64,000 bases of DNA from Clostridiales bacterium. GTDB lineage: Bacteria; Bacillota; Clostridia; Christensenellales; Aristaeellaceae. Below, piece by piece: positions 24,438 through 32,529 of the stretch. The position numbers and the translations under genes were made by a program. Every line of letters starts with the position of its first letter. Positions within the stretch are counted from its first letter, which is position 1. Location of the stretch: positions 1,984,001 through 2,048,000 of the forward strand of contig CP069419.1 of assembly GCA_017569285.1 (NCBI GenBank), given 5' to 3'. The notes beneath the pieces are model-generated. The model saw only the letters and a program-made list of their open reading frames with translations. It was not told the DNA's origin and searched no databases.

Positions 24438-25232
24438 ATGAATAACGAAAAAAACTTTGGGGCGACTTTTGATACCGTAGCAGCGGACTACGATCAAATC
24501 CGCCCCGGATATGTCAGCGATATTTACAGCACAATCTTCGATTATATTCCGATCGGAGAAAACTCACGGGTTATTGAAGTCGGAAGCGGAACCGGCCAGG
24601 CCACAGAGCCTGTGCTGAAAACCGGCTGTGAACTGACGGCAGTCGAATACGGCGTGAACCTGTCGGAAGTACTGAAGGCGAAGTTCAGGGATTATCAGAA
24701 CTTCCATGTTGTGACTGCCAGGTTTGAAGATGCTGAACTCGAAGAGGATGCATACGACCTTGTTTTCTCTGCAACGGCATTCCACTGGGTGCCGGAAGAG
24801 ATCGGATATCCAAAACTGTATTCGATCCTGAAAAAAGGCGGTGCTTTTGCCCGCTTTGCCAACCGCCCCAGGAACTGCAGGGACAATCCGGAGCTTGGCG
24901 CGGAGATCCAGGAGCTGTACAGCGATTACTATGACCGGCATCACGGAGCCAGATCAGGAACCAAAGCCTGGTTTACGGAGGAAAAAGCAAAGGAGATCTC
25001 CCGGATTCCCGAAAAATATGGTTTTACAGATATCCGGTACCATCTGTTCTATCGGGAAAGAGTATTGACGGCCCGGGAATACATTCAGCTTCTTGGCACC
25101 TACTCGGATCACATCGCAATCGGGGAGGAGATCAGGAACGAATTCTTCTCGAAAATCGGGGAAGCGATCAACCGCCATGGGGGAACAATTACCATCAACG
25201 ATACACTGGACCTGGAACTGGCAAGAAAGTAA
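24438..25232 (+). CDS. Class I SAM-dependent methyltransferase
   Basis: The 264-residue protein has SAM motif I SRVIEVGSGTGQATEPVL, the acidic motif LTAVEYG, and DLVFSATAFHWVPEE, typical of methyltransferase 11 enzymes resembling trans-aconitate methyltransferase. The substrate is unknown. A GGAAGG ribosome site lies 8-10 bases before the ATG. It begins a patch of accessory genes with lower GC than the flanks. Confidence 0.87.
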   Translation: MNNEKNFGATFDTVAADYDQIRPGYVSDIYSTIFDYIPIGENSRVIEVGSGTGQATEPVLKTGCELTAVEYGVNLSEVLKAKFRDYQNFHVVTARFEDAELEEDAYDLVFSATAFHWVPEEIGYPKLYSILKKGGAFARFANRPRNCRDNPELGAEIQELYSDYYDRHHGARSGTKAWFTEEKAKEISRIPEKYGFTDIRYHLFYRERVLTAREYIQLLGTYSDHIAIGEEIRNEFFSKIGEAINRHGGTITINDTLDLELARK

Positions 25233-25263
25233 AAAAAATGCTGAGCAGGAAGAAGGTTGAACA

Positions 25264-25587
25264 ATGACGGTTGGTTTTGTCATCTGGAGCATTGTGTTCC
25301 TGATGCTTGTGGGTATCGGAATCTGGACGTGGAGATCAGATAAGGCCGCAGGCTTTTTTGCCGGCACAAAACCGCCGGAAGTTACGGATATCCGGAAATA
25401 TAACCATTCCGTGGCGGTCCTGTGGTTTGCCTATGCGGTTCTGTTTGAACTGCTTGGGCTTCCGCTCCTCTTCCTGAAGCAGAATTCAGCGGGGTTCCTG
25501 GGATCCATTCTGGGTGTGCCGGTAATCTCGATTGCGCTGATGATCGTTTATCACCGGATTCTCCGCAAATACGAAAAGAAAAAGTGA
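25264..25587 (+). CDS. DUF3784-like small membrane protein
   Basis: The 107-residue protein has three hydrophobic segments separated by a conserved-looking middle (KAAGFFAGTKPPEVTDIRKYN), the pattern of DUF3784 proteins. A short basic tail (RKYEKKK) should face the cytoplasm. The role is unknown. It lies between a methyltransferase and a P-loop kinase gene that starts eight bases after its stop. Confidence 0.7.
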   Translation: MTVGFVIWSIVFLMLVGIGIWTWRSDKAAGFFAGTKPPEVTDIRKYNHSVAVLWFAYAVLFELLGLPLLFLKQNSAGFLGSILGVPVISIALMIVYHRILRKYEKKK

Positions 25588-25594
25588 GGAATCC

Positions 25595-26113
25595 ATGGGA
25601 ATCCTGATATGCGGGCTGAACGGAGCCGGAAAAAGCACCCTGGGCAGAATACTGGCGGACCGGATGGGATATGAGTTCATCGACAATGAGGATCTCTATT
25701 TCCCGAAGGAAGATCCAAACTATATGTTCTTCGGCCCGAGGAGCGAGGAAGAAGTGGTCCGGCTCCTGGAAGAAAAGATCACCGCGAACAACCGGTTCAT
25801 CTTTGCGGCTGTCCGGGGAAATTACGGCGATAAGCTGGTATCGTCGCTGGATCATATTGTTTATATTGAGGTTCCGAAGCAGGTCCGCGGACAGCGCGTC
25901 CGGGACCGCTCGTATCAGAAATTCGGAGACCGGATGCTCCCCGGCGGGGACCTGTTTGAAAAGGAAAACAAGTGGTTTTCACTGACGGACAGCAGAACCG
26001 ATGACTATGTGACGGACTGGCTGGAGCAGGCGGATTGTCCGGTAATCCGGATTGACGGGACGCGGCCGGTCGAAGAGAACGCGGATTATCTGGTTTCGGT
26101 GCTGTCAGAATGA
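25595..26113 (+). CDS. P-loop NTPase/shikimate-kinase-like protein
   Basis: The 172-residue protein opens with a Walker A motif (LICGLNGAGKSTLGR), and has FIDNEDLYF after it and a basic lid (RGQRVRDRSYQKFG). The layout is that of small kinases such as shikimate, gluconate or nucleoside kinases, but the acceptor is not evident. It starts eight bases after the DUF3784-like gene, so the two are probably one transcript. Confidence 0.72.
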   Translation: MGILICGLNGAGKSTLGRILADRMGYEFIDNEDLYFPKEDPNYMFFGPRSEEEVVRLLEEKITANNRFIFAAVRGNYGDKLVSSLDHIVYIEVPKQVRGQRVRDRSYQKFGDRMLPGGDLFEKENKWFSLTDSRTDDYVTDWLEQADCPVIRIDGTRPVEENADYLVSVLSE

Positions 26114-26158
26114 TCTGCCGATTGGATTATCGGCATTTGCAGCAGGAGGCATAGTCAC

Positions 26159-27694
26159 ATGAAGCAATGGGCGAAAAGGGTTGTCCTGTTCGGCGTGGAC
26201 GGAGCCGGCACTTTTTTTGAGCAGACTCCCACCCCCAACATTGACCGTATCTTCCGCAACGGAGCCGTCTGCCGGCGCGCGCTGACCGAACTGCCGTCCA
26301 TCAGCGCGGAATGCTGGGGAAGTATCCTGCACGGGGTGGACTGCCGCCGCCACGGGCTGACCAACTGGGCCACGGGCAAGCGGACATTTCCGACCGATTC
26401 GCCCTATCCGTCCGTGTTCCGGGTAATCCGGGAAAACCGGCCGGATGCGGAAATGGCTTCCTTCTGCGAATGGGGAAACGTCAACTACGGCATCATTGAG
26501 AACAATCTCGGCGTATATGAGGTCAACGCTGAGGGCGATGAGCTGATCCAGGCCGCCGTGGACTATATCAACGGGCACGATTTTACCCTGATCTACTTCC
26601 ATTTCGATATTCCGGACGGGGCGGGCCATGCCCACGGTTACGGCTCGCCAGAGCACCTGGCTTCGATCACGCTGGCGGACAGCTGGATCGGCCGGGTCAC
26701 GGAGGCAATTGAAAAGCGCGGCTGGCTGGAGGATACCCTGCTGCTGGTAGAGCCTGACCATGGCGGTACCCCGCCGGACGAACACGGCCGGGGCAGCCAC
26801 GGCGGAGACAGTGACGCGGAGAAGTATGTGTGCTTCTTCGCCGCGGGCGGAGGCGCGCAGCACACGGAACTGCACGACATGCTGACGCGGGATACTGCGC
26901 CGGCTATCCTGCATGCTCTCGGCCTCCCGATTCCCGATACCTGGAACAGCCGGGTGCCGGGCGGCCTGTTTGCCGATGTGCCGGAGAACCTGCCCCGCCC
27001 GGAGGGACTGCCCGTCCAGGTGGAGGAGCTGAAGCTGAAGAAGGAGTACGGGCGCTTTGAGGAAGAGCTGGCCGGGCTGAAACCCGCACTGCACCTTCCG
27101 TTCTCCACGCCCGACGCCCTTCCGGAGGGTACGGAACGCATGGGCAAGCTGTACCTGGTGGACGGCCTGCGCGAAAAGGCCATGCGCTTCGATGACGGCG
27201 CGCTCCGCATCCCCTGCCCGCTGGAAGGCGGCAGTGTTTCGTTTACCGCCTGGCTGCGCCTGGACGCGGTGGAAAACAGGATGCCCGTGCTGAGCGTCCG
27301 CTGCGCGGAGGACGGGTCGTCCTGGATCTGCATCGCGGCAACGGGTGAGGACCATCTGGTGCTGTCAGTCAAGCTGCGCGGCGTCAATAAACCCCGGCAT
27401 ATGGAGGTTGCCCTTCCGGCCAAAAGGACAGGAACCTGGATCTTTGCGGCGGGCTCCTTTGACGCGGAAGCGGGAACCGCGGGCTTCTCCATCAACTTTG
27501 AACCCGTCATGCACCAGCTGCTGCCCGGCAGGGAGATCATGGGCGAAGGCGAAAAAGCACAGCTCCTGCTGGGTATTGACGACCTCAGCACGGATGAACA
27601 GCGCTTCCCGGGTGAGCTGGAGGACGTGTGCGTATACAACAAAGCGCTGACGGATGAGGATATCGCGAAGCTGAAGGCATATTATCTGGGGTAA
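26159..27694 (+). CDS. Alkaline-phosphatase-superfamily phosphodiesterase with LamG-like C-terminal domain
   Basis: Residues ~1-265 are an alkaline-phosphatase-superfamily hydrolase (nucleotide pyrophosphatase/phosphodiesterase branch): metal motif FGVDGAG, a putative serine nucleophile region LPSISAECWGSILHG, FDIPDGAGHAHGYGS and PDHGGTPPDEHGRGSHGG. Residues ~325-511 resemble a LamG/concanavalin-like beta sandwich (SFTAWLRLDAVENRMPVLSV, ELEDVCVYNKALTDEDIAKL). There is no signal peptide, so the lectin-like domain is cytoplasmic, which is odd. Local GC content is higher than in neighbouring accessory genes. Four bases separate it from the nitrilase gene. Confidence 0.85.
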   Translation: MKQWAKRVVLFGVDGAGTFFEQTPTPNIDRIFRNGAVCRRALTELPSISAECWGSILHGVDCRRHGLTNWATGKRTFPTDSPYPSVFRVIRENRPDAEMASFCEWGNVNYGIIENNLGVYEVNAEGDELIQAAVDYINGHDFTLIYFHFDIPDGAGHAHGYGSPEHLASITLADSWIGRVTEAIEKRGWLEDTLLLVEPDHGGTPPDEHGRGSHGGDSDAEKYVCFFAAGGGAQHTELHDMLTRDTAPAILHALGLPIPDTWNSRVPGGLFADVPENLPRPEGLPVQVEELKLKKEYGRFEEELAGLKPALHLPFSTPDALPEGTERMGKLYLVDGLREKAMRFDDGALRIPCPLEGGSVSFTAWLRLDAVENRMPVLSVRCAEDGSSWICIAATGEDHLVLSVKLRGVNKPRHMEVALPAKRTGTWIFAAGSFDAEAGTAGFSINFEPVMHQLLPGREIMGEGEKAQLLLGIDDLSTDEQRFPGELEDVCVYNKALTDEDIAKLKAYYLG

Positions 27695-27698
27695 AACT

Positions 27699-28412
27699 AT
27701 GCGAATTGGATTGGTTTCATATCGGTGTGAAAACCGGAACATTGCATTCAATATGAGCCAGATTGAGCTTGCAATGAAACGCGCGGAAGGAAATGCGGAA
27801 ATGCTTTGCTTCGGCGAGGCGTTTCTGCAGGGCTTTGACGCTCTGTGCTGGGATTATGATGCCGATAAGGAAATTGCGCTTGAGCTTTCATCGGAAACCA
27901 TAACCCGGCTGAAGAACTGGACGGTTCAATACGGTATTTCCCTGGCAACAGGTTATATTGAGAGGGACGGGGAAAAGCTGTATTCATCCTGCGTTGTCAT
28001 TTCGGAGGGCAGGATCATCCATAACTACAGGCGCATCTCAAAAGGCTGGAAAGAATACTCCAGGACAGACGGACATTATTGCGAGGGTGATCAGACGGGA
28101 ACATTCCGGCTCCACGGGAAAGAAATGATGATTACACTTTGCGGCGATCTCTGGGACTTTCCGGACCGGTTTCGGACAGAACATCTCCTGCTCTGGCCTG
28201 TATATGTCAACTACACGGTTGAGGAATGGAATTCCGGCGCGCTTGATGAATATGCGGTACAGTCGGCGCTGGCAGCGAACGACGTTCTGATGATCAATCC
28301 GATTGACAATGATCCTGTAAATCACGGCGGCTCCTTCCGCTTTCATCACGGAAAGACCATTGCAAGGATCCCGTTTGACCAGGAAGAAATACTGATAGTG
28401 GATATTCCGTAG
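27699..28412 (+). CDS. Carbon-nitrogen hydrolase (nitrilase superfamily)
   Basis: The 237-residue protein has the catalytic triad of nitrilase-family amidases: Glu in CFGEAFLQGFD, Lys in RRISKGWKEY and Cys in LCGDLWDFPD. The triad lysine region and WDFP differ from the commonest consensus, so the substrate may be unusual. It probably hydrolyses an amide or nitrile and is cytoplasmic. It begins four bases after the phosphodiesterase gene and is likely co-transcribed. Confidence 0.85.
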   Translation: MRIGLVSYRCENRNIAFNMSQIELAMKRAEGNAEMLCFGEAFLQGFDALCWDYDADKEIALELSSETITRLKNWTVQYGISLATGYIERDGEKLYSSCVVISEGRIIHNYRRISKGWKEYSRTDGHYCEGDQTGTFRLHGKEMMITLCGDLWDFPDRFRTEHLLLWPVYVNYTVEEWNSGALDEYAVQSALAANDVLMINPIDNDPVNHGGSFRFHHGKTIARIPFDQEEILIVDIP

Positions 28413-28475
28413 CAAAACTGACAGGTGCTGTCCTGATCGCTACTGGTTGATTATATTGAACAAGGAGGCATATTG

Positions 28476-29150
28476 ATGGAAATTGCATTCCAGGTTGTCA
28501 GCGTGATCCTGATTATCGGAGCGGTACTTCTGTTCTGGAAAAAGAATTCCGGGAATTCCGTGATTACAAACTTCCAGAAAGCACTGGTTGTTTTCCAGAT
28601 TGTACTGTGCGGCGGTTTCTTTGCCCTGTGCGTTTCCGACGTGCTGGATATCCGGGTGAATTTCTCGGCTGTACGCGTGTCCCTGAATGTTTTTTATGCG
28701 CTGGTGTTTCTTTCCCTGACAGCATTCGCCCTGTCGGGTTTGGAACAAAAAAAGCAAAAGTATATGCGGTTGATTGTCTGCTTATGTGCCGCATTGATTG
28801 CGATGCAGTGCTTTGTTTTTCCGTATGATGCGAAAAATGAGTTTATGCGGATTTGCGAAGCGGTTGAAGGGATTGCTGTTTTCACCATGCTGATCGTGCT
28901 GGCAACACAGATCAACAATGAGAAATATGGCCAAAGCGCCCTGTTTGTGATCATTCTTCTTGAGATTGCAGTCGCTGTATTCAACACCGTGCAGCCGATG
29001 GCCTCCATCACAGAGGATATCCAGAGCATCGATATCCCGATGAATTATCTGGCGCTGTATATGCGGCCTGTCATATTCGCCTCTCTTGCGTTGGTTTACC
29101 GCACCTGGATGGATCTGTACAAAGCCGGAAAACCGGAAGCGGAAATGTGA
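28476..29150 (+). CDS. Seven-helix membrane protein of unknown function
   Basis: The 224-residue protein has about seven hydrophobic segments spread evenly, with short polar loops (KQKYMRL, NNEKYGQS, YRTWMDLYKAGKPEAEM). No family motif is recognised. AAGGAGG lies before the ATG at 28476; a TTG three bases earlier is a less likely start. The GC content is below the window average, as in its neighbours. It may be a histidine-kinase-like sensor membrane domain without the kinase, but this is a guess. Confidence 0.65.
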   Translation: MEIAFQVVSVILIIGAVLLFWKKNSGNSVITNFQKALVVFQIVLCGGFFALCVSDVLDIRVNFSAVRVSLNVFYALVFLSLTAFALSGLEQKKQKYMRLIVCLCAALIAMQCFVFPYDAKNEFMRICEAVEGIAVFTMLIVLATQINNEKYGQSALFVIILLEIAVAVFNTVQPMASITEDIQSIDIPMNYLALYMRPVIFASLALVYRTWMDLYKAGKPEAEM

Positions 29151-29280
29151 CAATCCTGCCGGGTATGAAGACCGGGAAACAATAAGGTGGCTGTTGCCGT
29201 GAATTCGGTTATGAAGGATGTATCGGGTCTATGTGGGATGGACGGCGCGCCTGCCGGATACATTAAGGGGATTAGAAACG

Positions 29281-30630
29281 ATGTCGAACCGTAAAGCAGT
29301 GGTTCTGGATATGACAAAAGGAAACGCCGTCAGGATGATCCTGACTTTCGCGATTCCGCTGTTTATCGGAAACATCTTCCAGCAGGTCTATTCCATGGTG
29401 GATACCATGGTGGCCGGATACTGCCTGGGGGATCAGGCGATTGCTGCGATCGGATCAACATCCTCCCTGTACGGGCTGGTGATTGACCTGGCATGGGGAT
29501 TGAACAGCGGCTTTGCGCTGATCGTGACGCAGGCCTTTGGCGCCCACGAGCGGTGGAAAATCCGAAAAGCCATCGGGCATATGATGGTACTGGACGGAAT
29601 TATTGCGGCTGCTCTGGCAATTCCCGCACTGATCTTCCTCCCGTCGTTGATGCGGCTGATGAATACGCCTGAAAGTATCTTTGATCAGGCATACAGCTAT
29701 ATGGTGGTGATTATTGCGGGCTTGCCGGCAACCATCTGCTATAACATGTTTGCCGGAATCCTGCGGGCCTTCGGGAACAGCAGAACACCGCTGTATTTCC
29801 TGATATTCTCCAGTGTTCTGAATATCGCTCTGGATCTGCTTTTTGTGGCGGTGTTCCAGATGGGTGTGGGCGGCGCTGCGTTGGCAACGGTTGCGGCGCA
29901 GGTTGTTTCAGGCGTTCTGGCAGGCATCCATGTATATCACAGCTACTGCGATATGCTGCCGGCGAAGGAAGATTTCAGGCTGGAAAAAGGACTGACAAAA
30001 GAAATGCTGGCCACCGGCACAGCGATGGGATTTATGTACAGTCTTGTGGATCTGGGCTCCGTGGTATTCCAGGGGGCGTCGAATGCCCTTGGCGATATAT
30101 ATATTGCGGCTCATACTGCTGCCCGGCGGATCATCAACATTCTGATGCAGCCCATGAGCGGCTTGATGAATGCTTCAGGCACCTTTGTTGGTCAGAATTG
30201 GGGCGCGAAGCAGAAGCAGAGAATCCGGGACACACTGAAAAAAATCATGGGGATGCAGATTGCCTGGGGATTGTTTTCCTGCCTGATCGTATATCTCTTC
30301 GGACAAGCAATCATCCGGTTTGTGACCGGAACGCAGAGCGAAGAAATCCTGGACAACGCAGTCATGAGCCTGCGCATCCATTTTCCCTTCTTCCCGGTAT
30401 TGGGCGTTTTGCTGGCAATGCGGGTCAGCATGCAAAGTATGGGGCAGAAGACTGCACCGGTGGTCTCCAGCGTTATTGAACTGCTGATGAAGATAATTGC
30501 TGCCCTGTGGATGATTCCTGCATTCGGGTTTGTCGGGGTCTGCGTGACAGAGCCGGTCACCTGGGCGATTATGACAGCTTTCCTGATAACTGTTTATCTG
30601 GTGAAAACCCAAAAGATACTGGCAGACTGA
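29281..30630 (+). CDS. MATE family efflux transporter
   Basis: The 449-residue protein has about twelve hydrophobic helices with MATE hallmarks: LTFAIPLFIGNIFQQVYSMVDTMVAG in the first helices, GLNSGFALIVTQAFG, and a repeated half starting TGTAMGFMYSLVDLG. It belongs to the DinF/NorM-like group that exports cationic drugs with Na+ or H+. An upstream in-frame ATG at 29218 is rejected because AGGGG precedes the ATG at 29281. It is followed by the AT-rich HAD/ASCH pair. Confidence 0.9.
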   Translation: MSNRKAVVLDMTKGNAVRMILTFAIPLFIGNIFQQVYSMVDTMVAGYCLGDQAIAAIGSTSSLYGLVIDLAWGLNSGFALIVTQAFGAHERWKIRKAIGHMMVLDGIIAAALAIPALIFLPSLMRLMNTPESIFDQAYSYMVVIIAGLPATICYNMFAGILRAFGNSRTPLYFLIFSSVLNIALDLLFVAVFQMGVGGAALATVAAQVVSGVLAGIHVYHSYCDMLPAKEDFRLEKGLTKEMLATGTAMGFMYSLVDLGSVVFQGASNALGDIYIAAHTAARRIINILMQPMSGLMNASGTFVGQNWGAKQKQRIRDTLKKIMGMQIAWGLFSCLIVYLFGQAIIRFVTGTQSEEILDNAVMSLRIHFPFFPVLGVLLAMRVSMQSMGQKTAPVVSSVIELLMKIIAALWMIPAFGFVGVCVTEPVTWAIMTAFLITVYLVKTQKILAD

Positions 30631-30731
30631 TGGTAAGAACCAGGGTGTGTAAAAACCAGACTGATGCAGGGAGAACCGGAACATAAGGGCGCTGCACCGG
30701 TGGGTATTGACCATAAAGTGGAGGATAAGGG

Positions 30732-31487
30732 ATGACAGCAAAAGACTACATTACCAGACCAAAGATGATTCTTTTTGACTATGGTGGAACACTGCTATGT
30801 GAACCTGAATGGGATATGCTTCGAGGTGAGAGAGCCATTTTTGAACATATTGTTGCCAATCCGCATCACTATACACCAGAAGAACTTTGCTCATGGGAAA
30901 AAGAATACTTTCAGTCACTTCAAAATGTCAGAGACTTAGGGGCAGAGCCTACAGAAATTCAGATGCTGCGACTCAAATATGAGCTTCACGGAATAAAACT
31001 GGATATCCCATATGATGAAGCTGAATATATCTTCTGGGATCATACGGCTCCGATGTCAGAAAAATGCTTGTACCCCAATATTCGTGAATTGTTAATCTAT
31101 CTACATGATAACAGTATTCGCACGGGAGTTATAAGTAATATCGGCTGGACAGGATCAGCATTACGACGGAGAATCAACACACTTCTTCCGGATCATCATT
31201 TTGAGTTTATTCTTGCTTCCAGTGATTACGGATTGAGGAAGCCAGATAAAAGACTGTTTCAGGTGGCCTTGGAAAAGGCTGCGCTGAAACCAGATGATGT
31301 CTGGTTCTGTGGAGACACATTCGATAAGGATATAGAAGGCGCTCATGCTGCTGGGATACACGCTGTTCTCTATCAAGGATCTGCTGATGGCAGTGCGAGG
31401 CGGCTTTTTCAAAATAATAGTAATACACATATTCCAATGATTTTGGACTGGAACGATTTCATTGAGATTCTAAAAAGCATTATGTAG
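30732..31487 (+). CDS. HAD family hydrolase
   Basis: The 251-residue protein has HAD motif I as LFDYGGTLL, where the second aspartate of DxD is replaced by glycine, the known DxGGT variant. Motif II is VISNIGW, the motif III lysine is in GLRKPDK and motif IV is VWFCGDTFDKDIEG. It probably dephosphorylates a small molecule. The gene is visibly more AT-rich than most of the window, so it may have been acquired. GGAGGATAAGGG precedes the ATG. Confidence 0.88.
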   Translation: MTAKDYITRPKMILFDYGGTLLCEPEWDMLRGERAIFEHIVANPHHYTPEELCSWEKEYFQSLQNVRDLGAEPTEIQMLRLKYELHGIKLDIPYDEAEYIFWDHTAPMSEKCLYPNIRELLIYLHDNSIRTGVISNIGWTGSALRRRINTLLPDHHFEFILASSDYGLRKPDKRLFQVALEKAALKPDDVWFCGDTFDKDIEGAHAAGIHAVLYQGSADGSARRLFQNNSNTHIPMILDWNDFIEILKSIM

Positions 31488-31521
31488 AACTATTTGAGCG
31501 GCATTTACCGAGGTGATTGTT

Positions 31522-31920
31522 GTGAAAGTATTAAGCTTGACAGAGCCATACGCAACATTGGTCAAAAAAGGATTCAAAACCATAGATACACGGAGTTGGA
31601 AAACAAGATATCGAGGTAAATTATATATTCATGCCAGTTCAACGCGCATACCCAAGGATTACCGTGAAAATCAGGAACTGATGTCCCTTGTTGATCTACA
31701 GGAATTGAATTATGGGAATATTATCTGCGTTTGTGAACTGAATGACTGCATTTTGATGACAGATTCTTTCGTTGAAGAAATCAGAAAAAACCAAAGCGAG
31801 TTTGTTTCAGGAGTATATGCACCAGGAAGATATGCTTGGATTTTTAAAAACATTACTGTTCTGGATCATCCAATTCCTGCTAAGGGGCATCTTGGCTTAT
31901 GGGATTTTGATTATTTGTGA
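31522..31920 (+). CDS. ASCH domain protein
   Basis: The 132-residue protein is a single ASCH domain (VLSLTEPYATLVKKGFKTIDTRSW, YRGKLYIHAS, PGRYAWIFKNI). ASCH domains are related to PUA domains and bind RNA; some hydrolyse N4-acetylcytidine. The GTG at 31522 is preferred because GAGG lies 8-10 bases upstream; an earlier GTG at 31513 overlaps that site. Like the HAD gene before it, the sequence is AT-rich, and this gene lies 34 bases after that one. Confidence 0.83.
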   Translation: MKVLSLTEPYATLVKKGFKTIDTRSWKTRYRGKLYIHASSTRIPKDYRENQELMSLVDLQELNYGNIICVCELNDCILMTDSFVEEIRKNQSEFVSGVYAPGRYAWIFKNITVLDHPIPAKGHLGLWDFDYL

Positions 31921-31959
31921 TAAACTTGACAAACATAAATACCATGATTTGAGGTTTTT

Positions 31960-32003
31960 CGCCACCCTGTTTACATCGAATCCGCCACCTCGTTTACATC
32001 GAA
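31960..32003. repeat. Two near-identical 21-bp direct repeats resembling an IS21-type end
   Basis: Units CGCCACCctGTTTACATCGAA (31960-31980) and CGCCACCtcGTTTACATCGAA (31983-32003) repeat with a 23-bp period. Multiple end repeats with a TGTTTAC core are typical of IS21-family termini. No transposase is present, so this would be a relic. The family reading is inference. Confidence 0.45.
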
Positions 32004-32123
32004 AGTTTGGGATATTAGGTGAACCGTCACTTTGCCCGCGCCGAACTTTGTGTACGGCAAATGAGTACCCCCGGACGCGGGCAAAAAGAAAGAGAAGCCT
32101 GATTTCTCAAGCTTCTCGTGTGG
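32004..32123. other. Non-coding interval with inverted repeats
   Basis: Contains the perfect inverted repeat TTTGCCCGCG/CGCGGGCAAA (32032-32041, 32078-32087) and, on the minus strand, a hairpin GAGAAGC/GCTTCTC followed by TTTCTTTTT (about 32081-32116) that looks like a terminator for the tRNA-like fragment next to it. No gene is seen. Confidence 0.5.
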
Positions 32124-32149
32124 TGGTGACAGTTGGACTCGAACCAACG
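32124..32149 (-). repeat. 26-bp copy of the 3' end of tRNA-Val
   Basis: This segment is identical to 32401-32426, the T-arm and acceptor 3' strand of the intact tRNA-Val. The rest of the tRNA is missing here, so it is a tRNA remnant or an attachment-site-like duplication. Confidence 0.8.
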
Positions 32150-32211
32150 GTCTCCCTTCGGTCGGTCAGCTTCGCAATCAGGTCGAACCAACGTCCGCAA
32201 CCTCAATGGTC

Positions 32212-32328
32212 GTGACTCCACACTGTGGAGATCACTCCCTTTCGGTTGAGAAAGCCACCGACGAGATTCCCGCCACTGGCGGTCGTCGGTGGCTTTCCCC
32301 CATGATGTGAACCTGTTCACATCATGGG
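32212..32328. repeat. Run of three perfect palindromes
   Basis: CTCCACA-c-TGTGGAG with flanks (32212-32235), a 15-bp stem GAAAGCCACCGACGA and its complement (32250-32264, 32283-32297), and a 14-bp stem with CT loop centred on 32313 (32299-32328). The last one carries GTTCACATC, the tRNA-Val anticodon arm sequence. None has a T-tract. Confidence 0.8.
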
Positions 32329-32358
32329 ACCGTTCGTTCGGAACCAAGATGCGATCAT

Positions 32359-32399
32359 ACAAAAATCAGGACCGCCATAAAGGCGGTCCTGATTTTTGT
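32359..32399 (-). terminator. Terminator of tRNA-Val
   Basis: An 18-bp perfect stem with a five-base loop ends, on the minus strand, in GATTTTTGT, directly after the tRNA 3' end. Confidence 0.88.
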
Positions 32400-32400
32400 G

Positions 32401-32473
32401 TGGTGACAGTTGGACTCGAACCAACGACCCCATCGATGTGAACGATGTGCTCTACCGACTGAGCCATGCCACC
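32401..32473 (-). tRNA. tRNA-Val (anticodon CAC)
   Basis: On the minus strand the sequence folds as a full cloverleaf: acceptor GGTGGCA/TGTCACC (one G-U pair), D-arm GCTCAGTCGGTAGAGC, anticodon stem CATCG/CGATG with loop TTCACAT (anticodon CAC), five-base variable loop, T-arm GTTGGTTCGAGTCCAAC, discriminator A. The CCA end is not encoded. A consensus promoter and a strong terminator flank it. Confidence 0.96.
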
Positions 32474-32486
32474 GGGAACAGACGAT

Positions 32487-32515
32487 ATTATACACGAAGG
32501 GGAGGGATTGGTCAA
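32487..32515 (-). promoter_or_regulatory. tRNA-Val promoter
   Basis: On the minus strand TTGACC (32510-32515) and TATAAT (32487-32492) are 17 bp apart, 14 bases before the tRNA 5' end. Confidence 0.85.
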
Positions 32516-32529
32516 GGCGAAATTTTCAG

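Noticed and set aside
32027-32362. A 111-codon minus-strand frame over the tRNA fragments
   Set aside because: It is a translation of tRNA-derived and palindromic DNA; such frames are common annotation errors beside tRNA genes.
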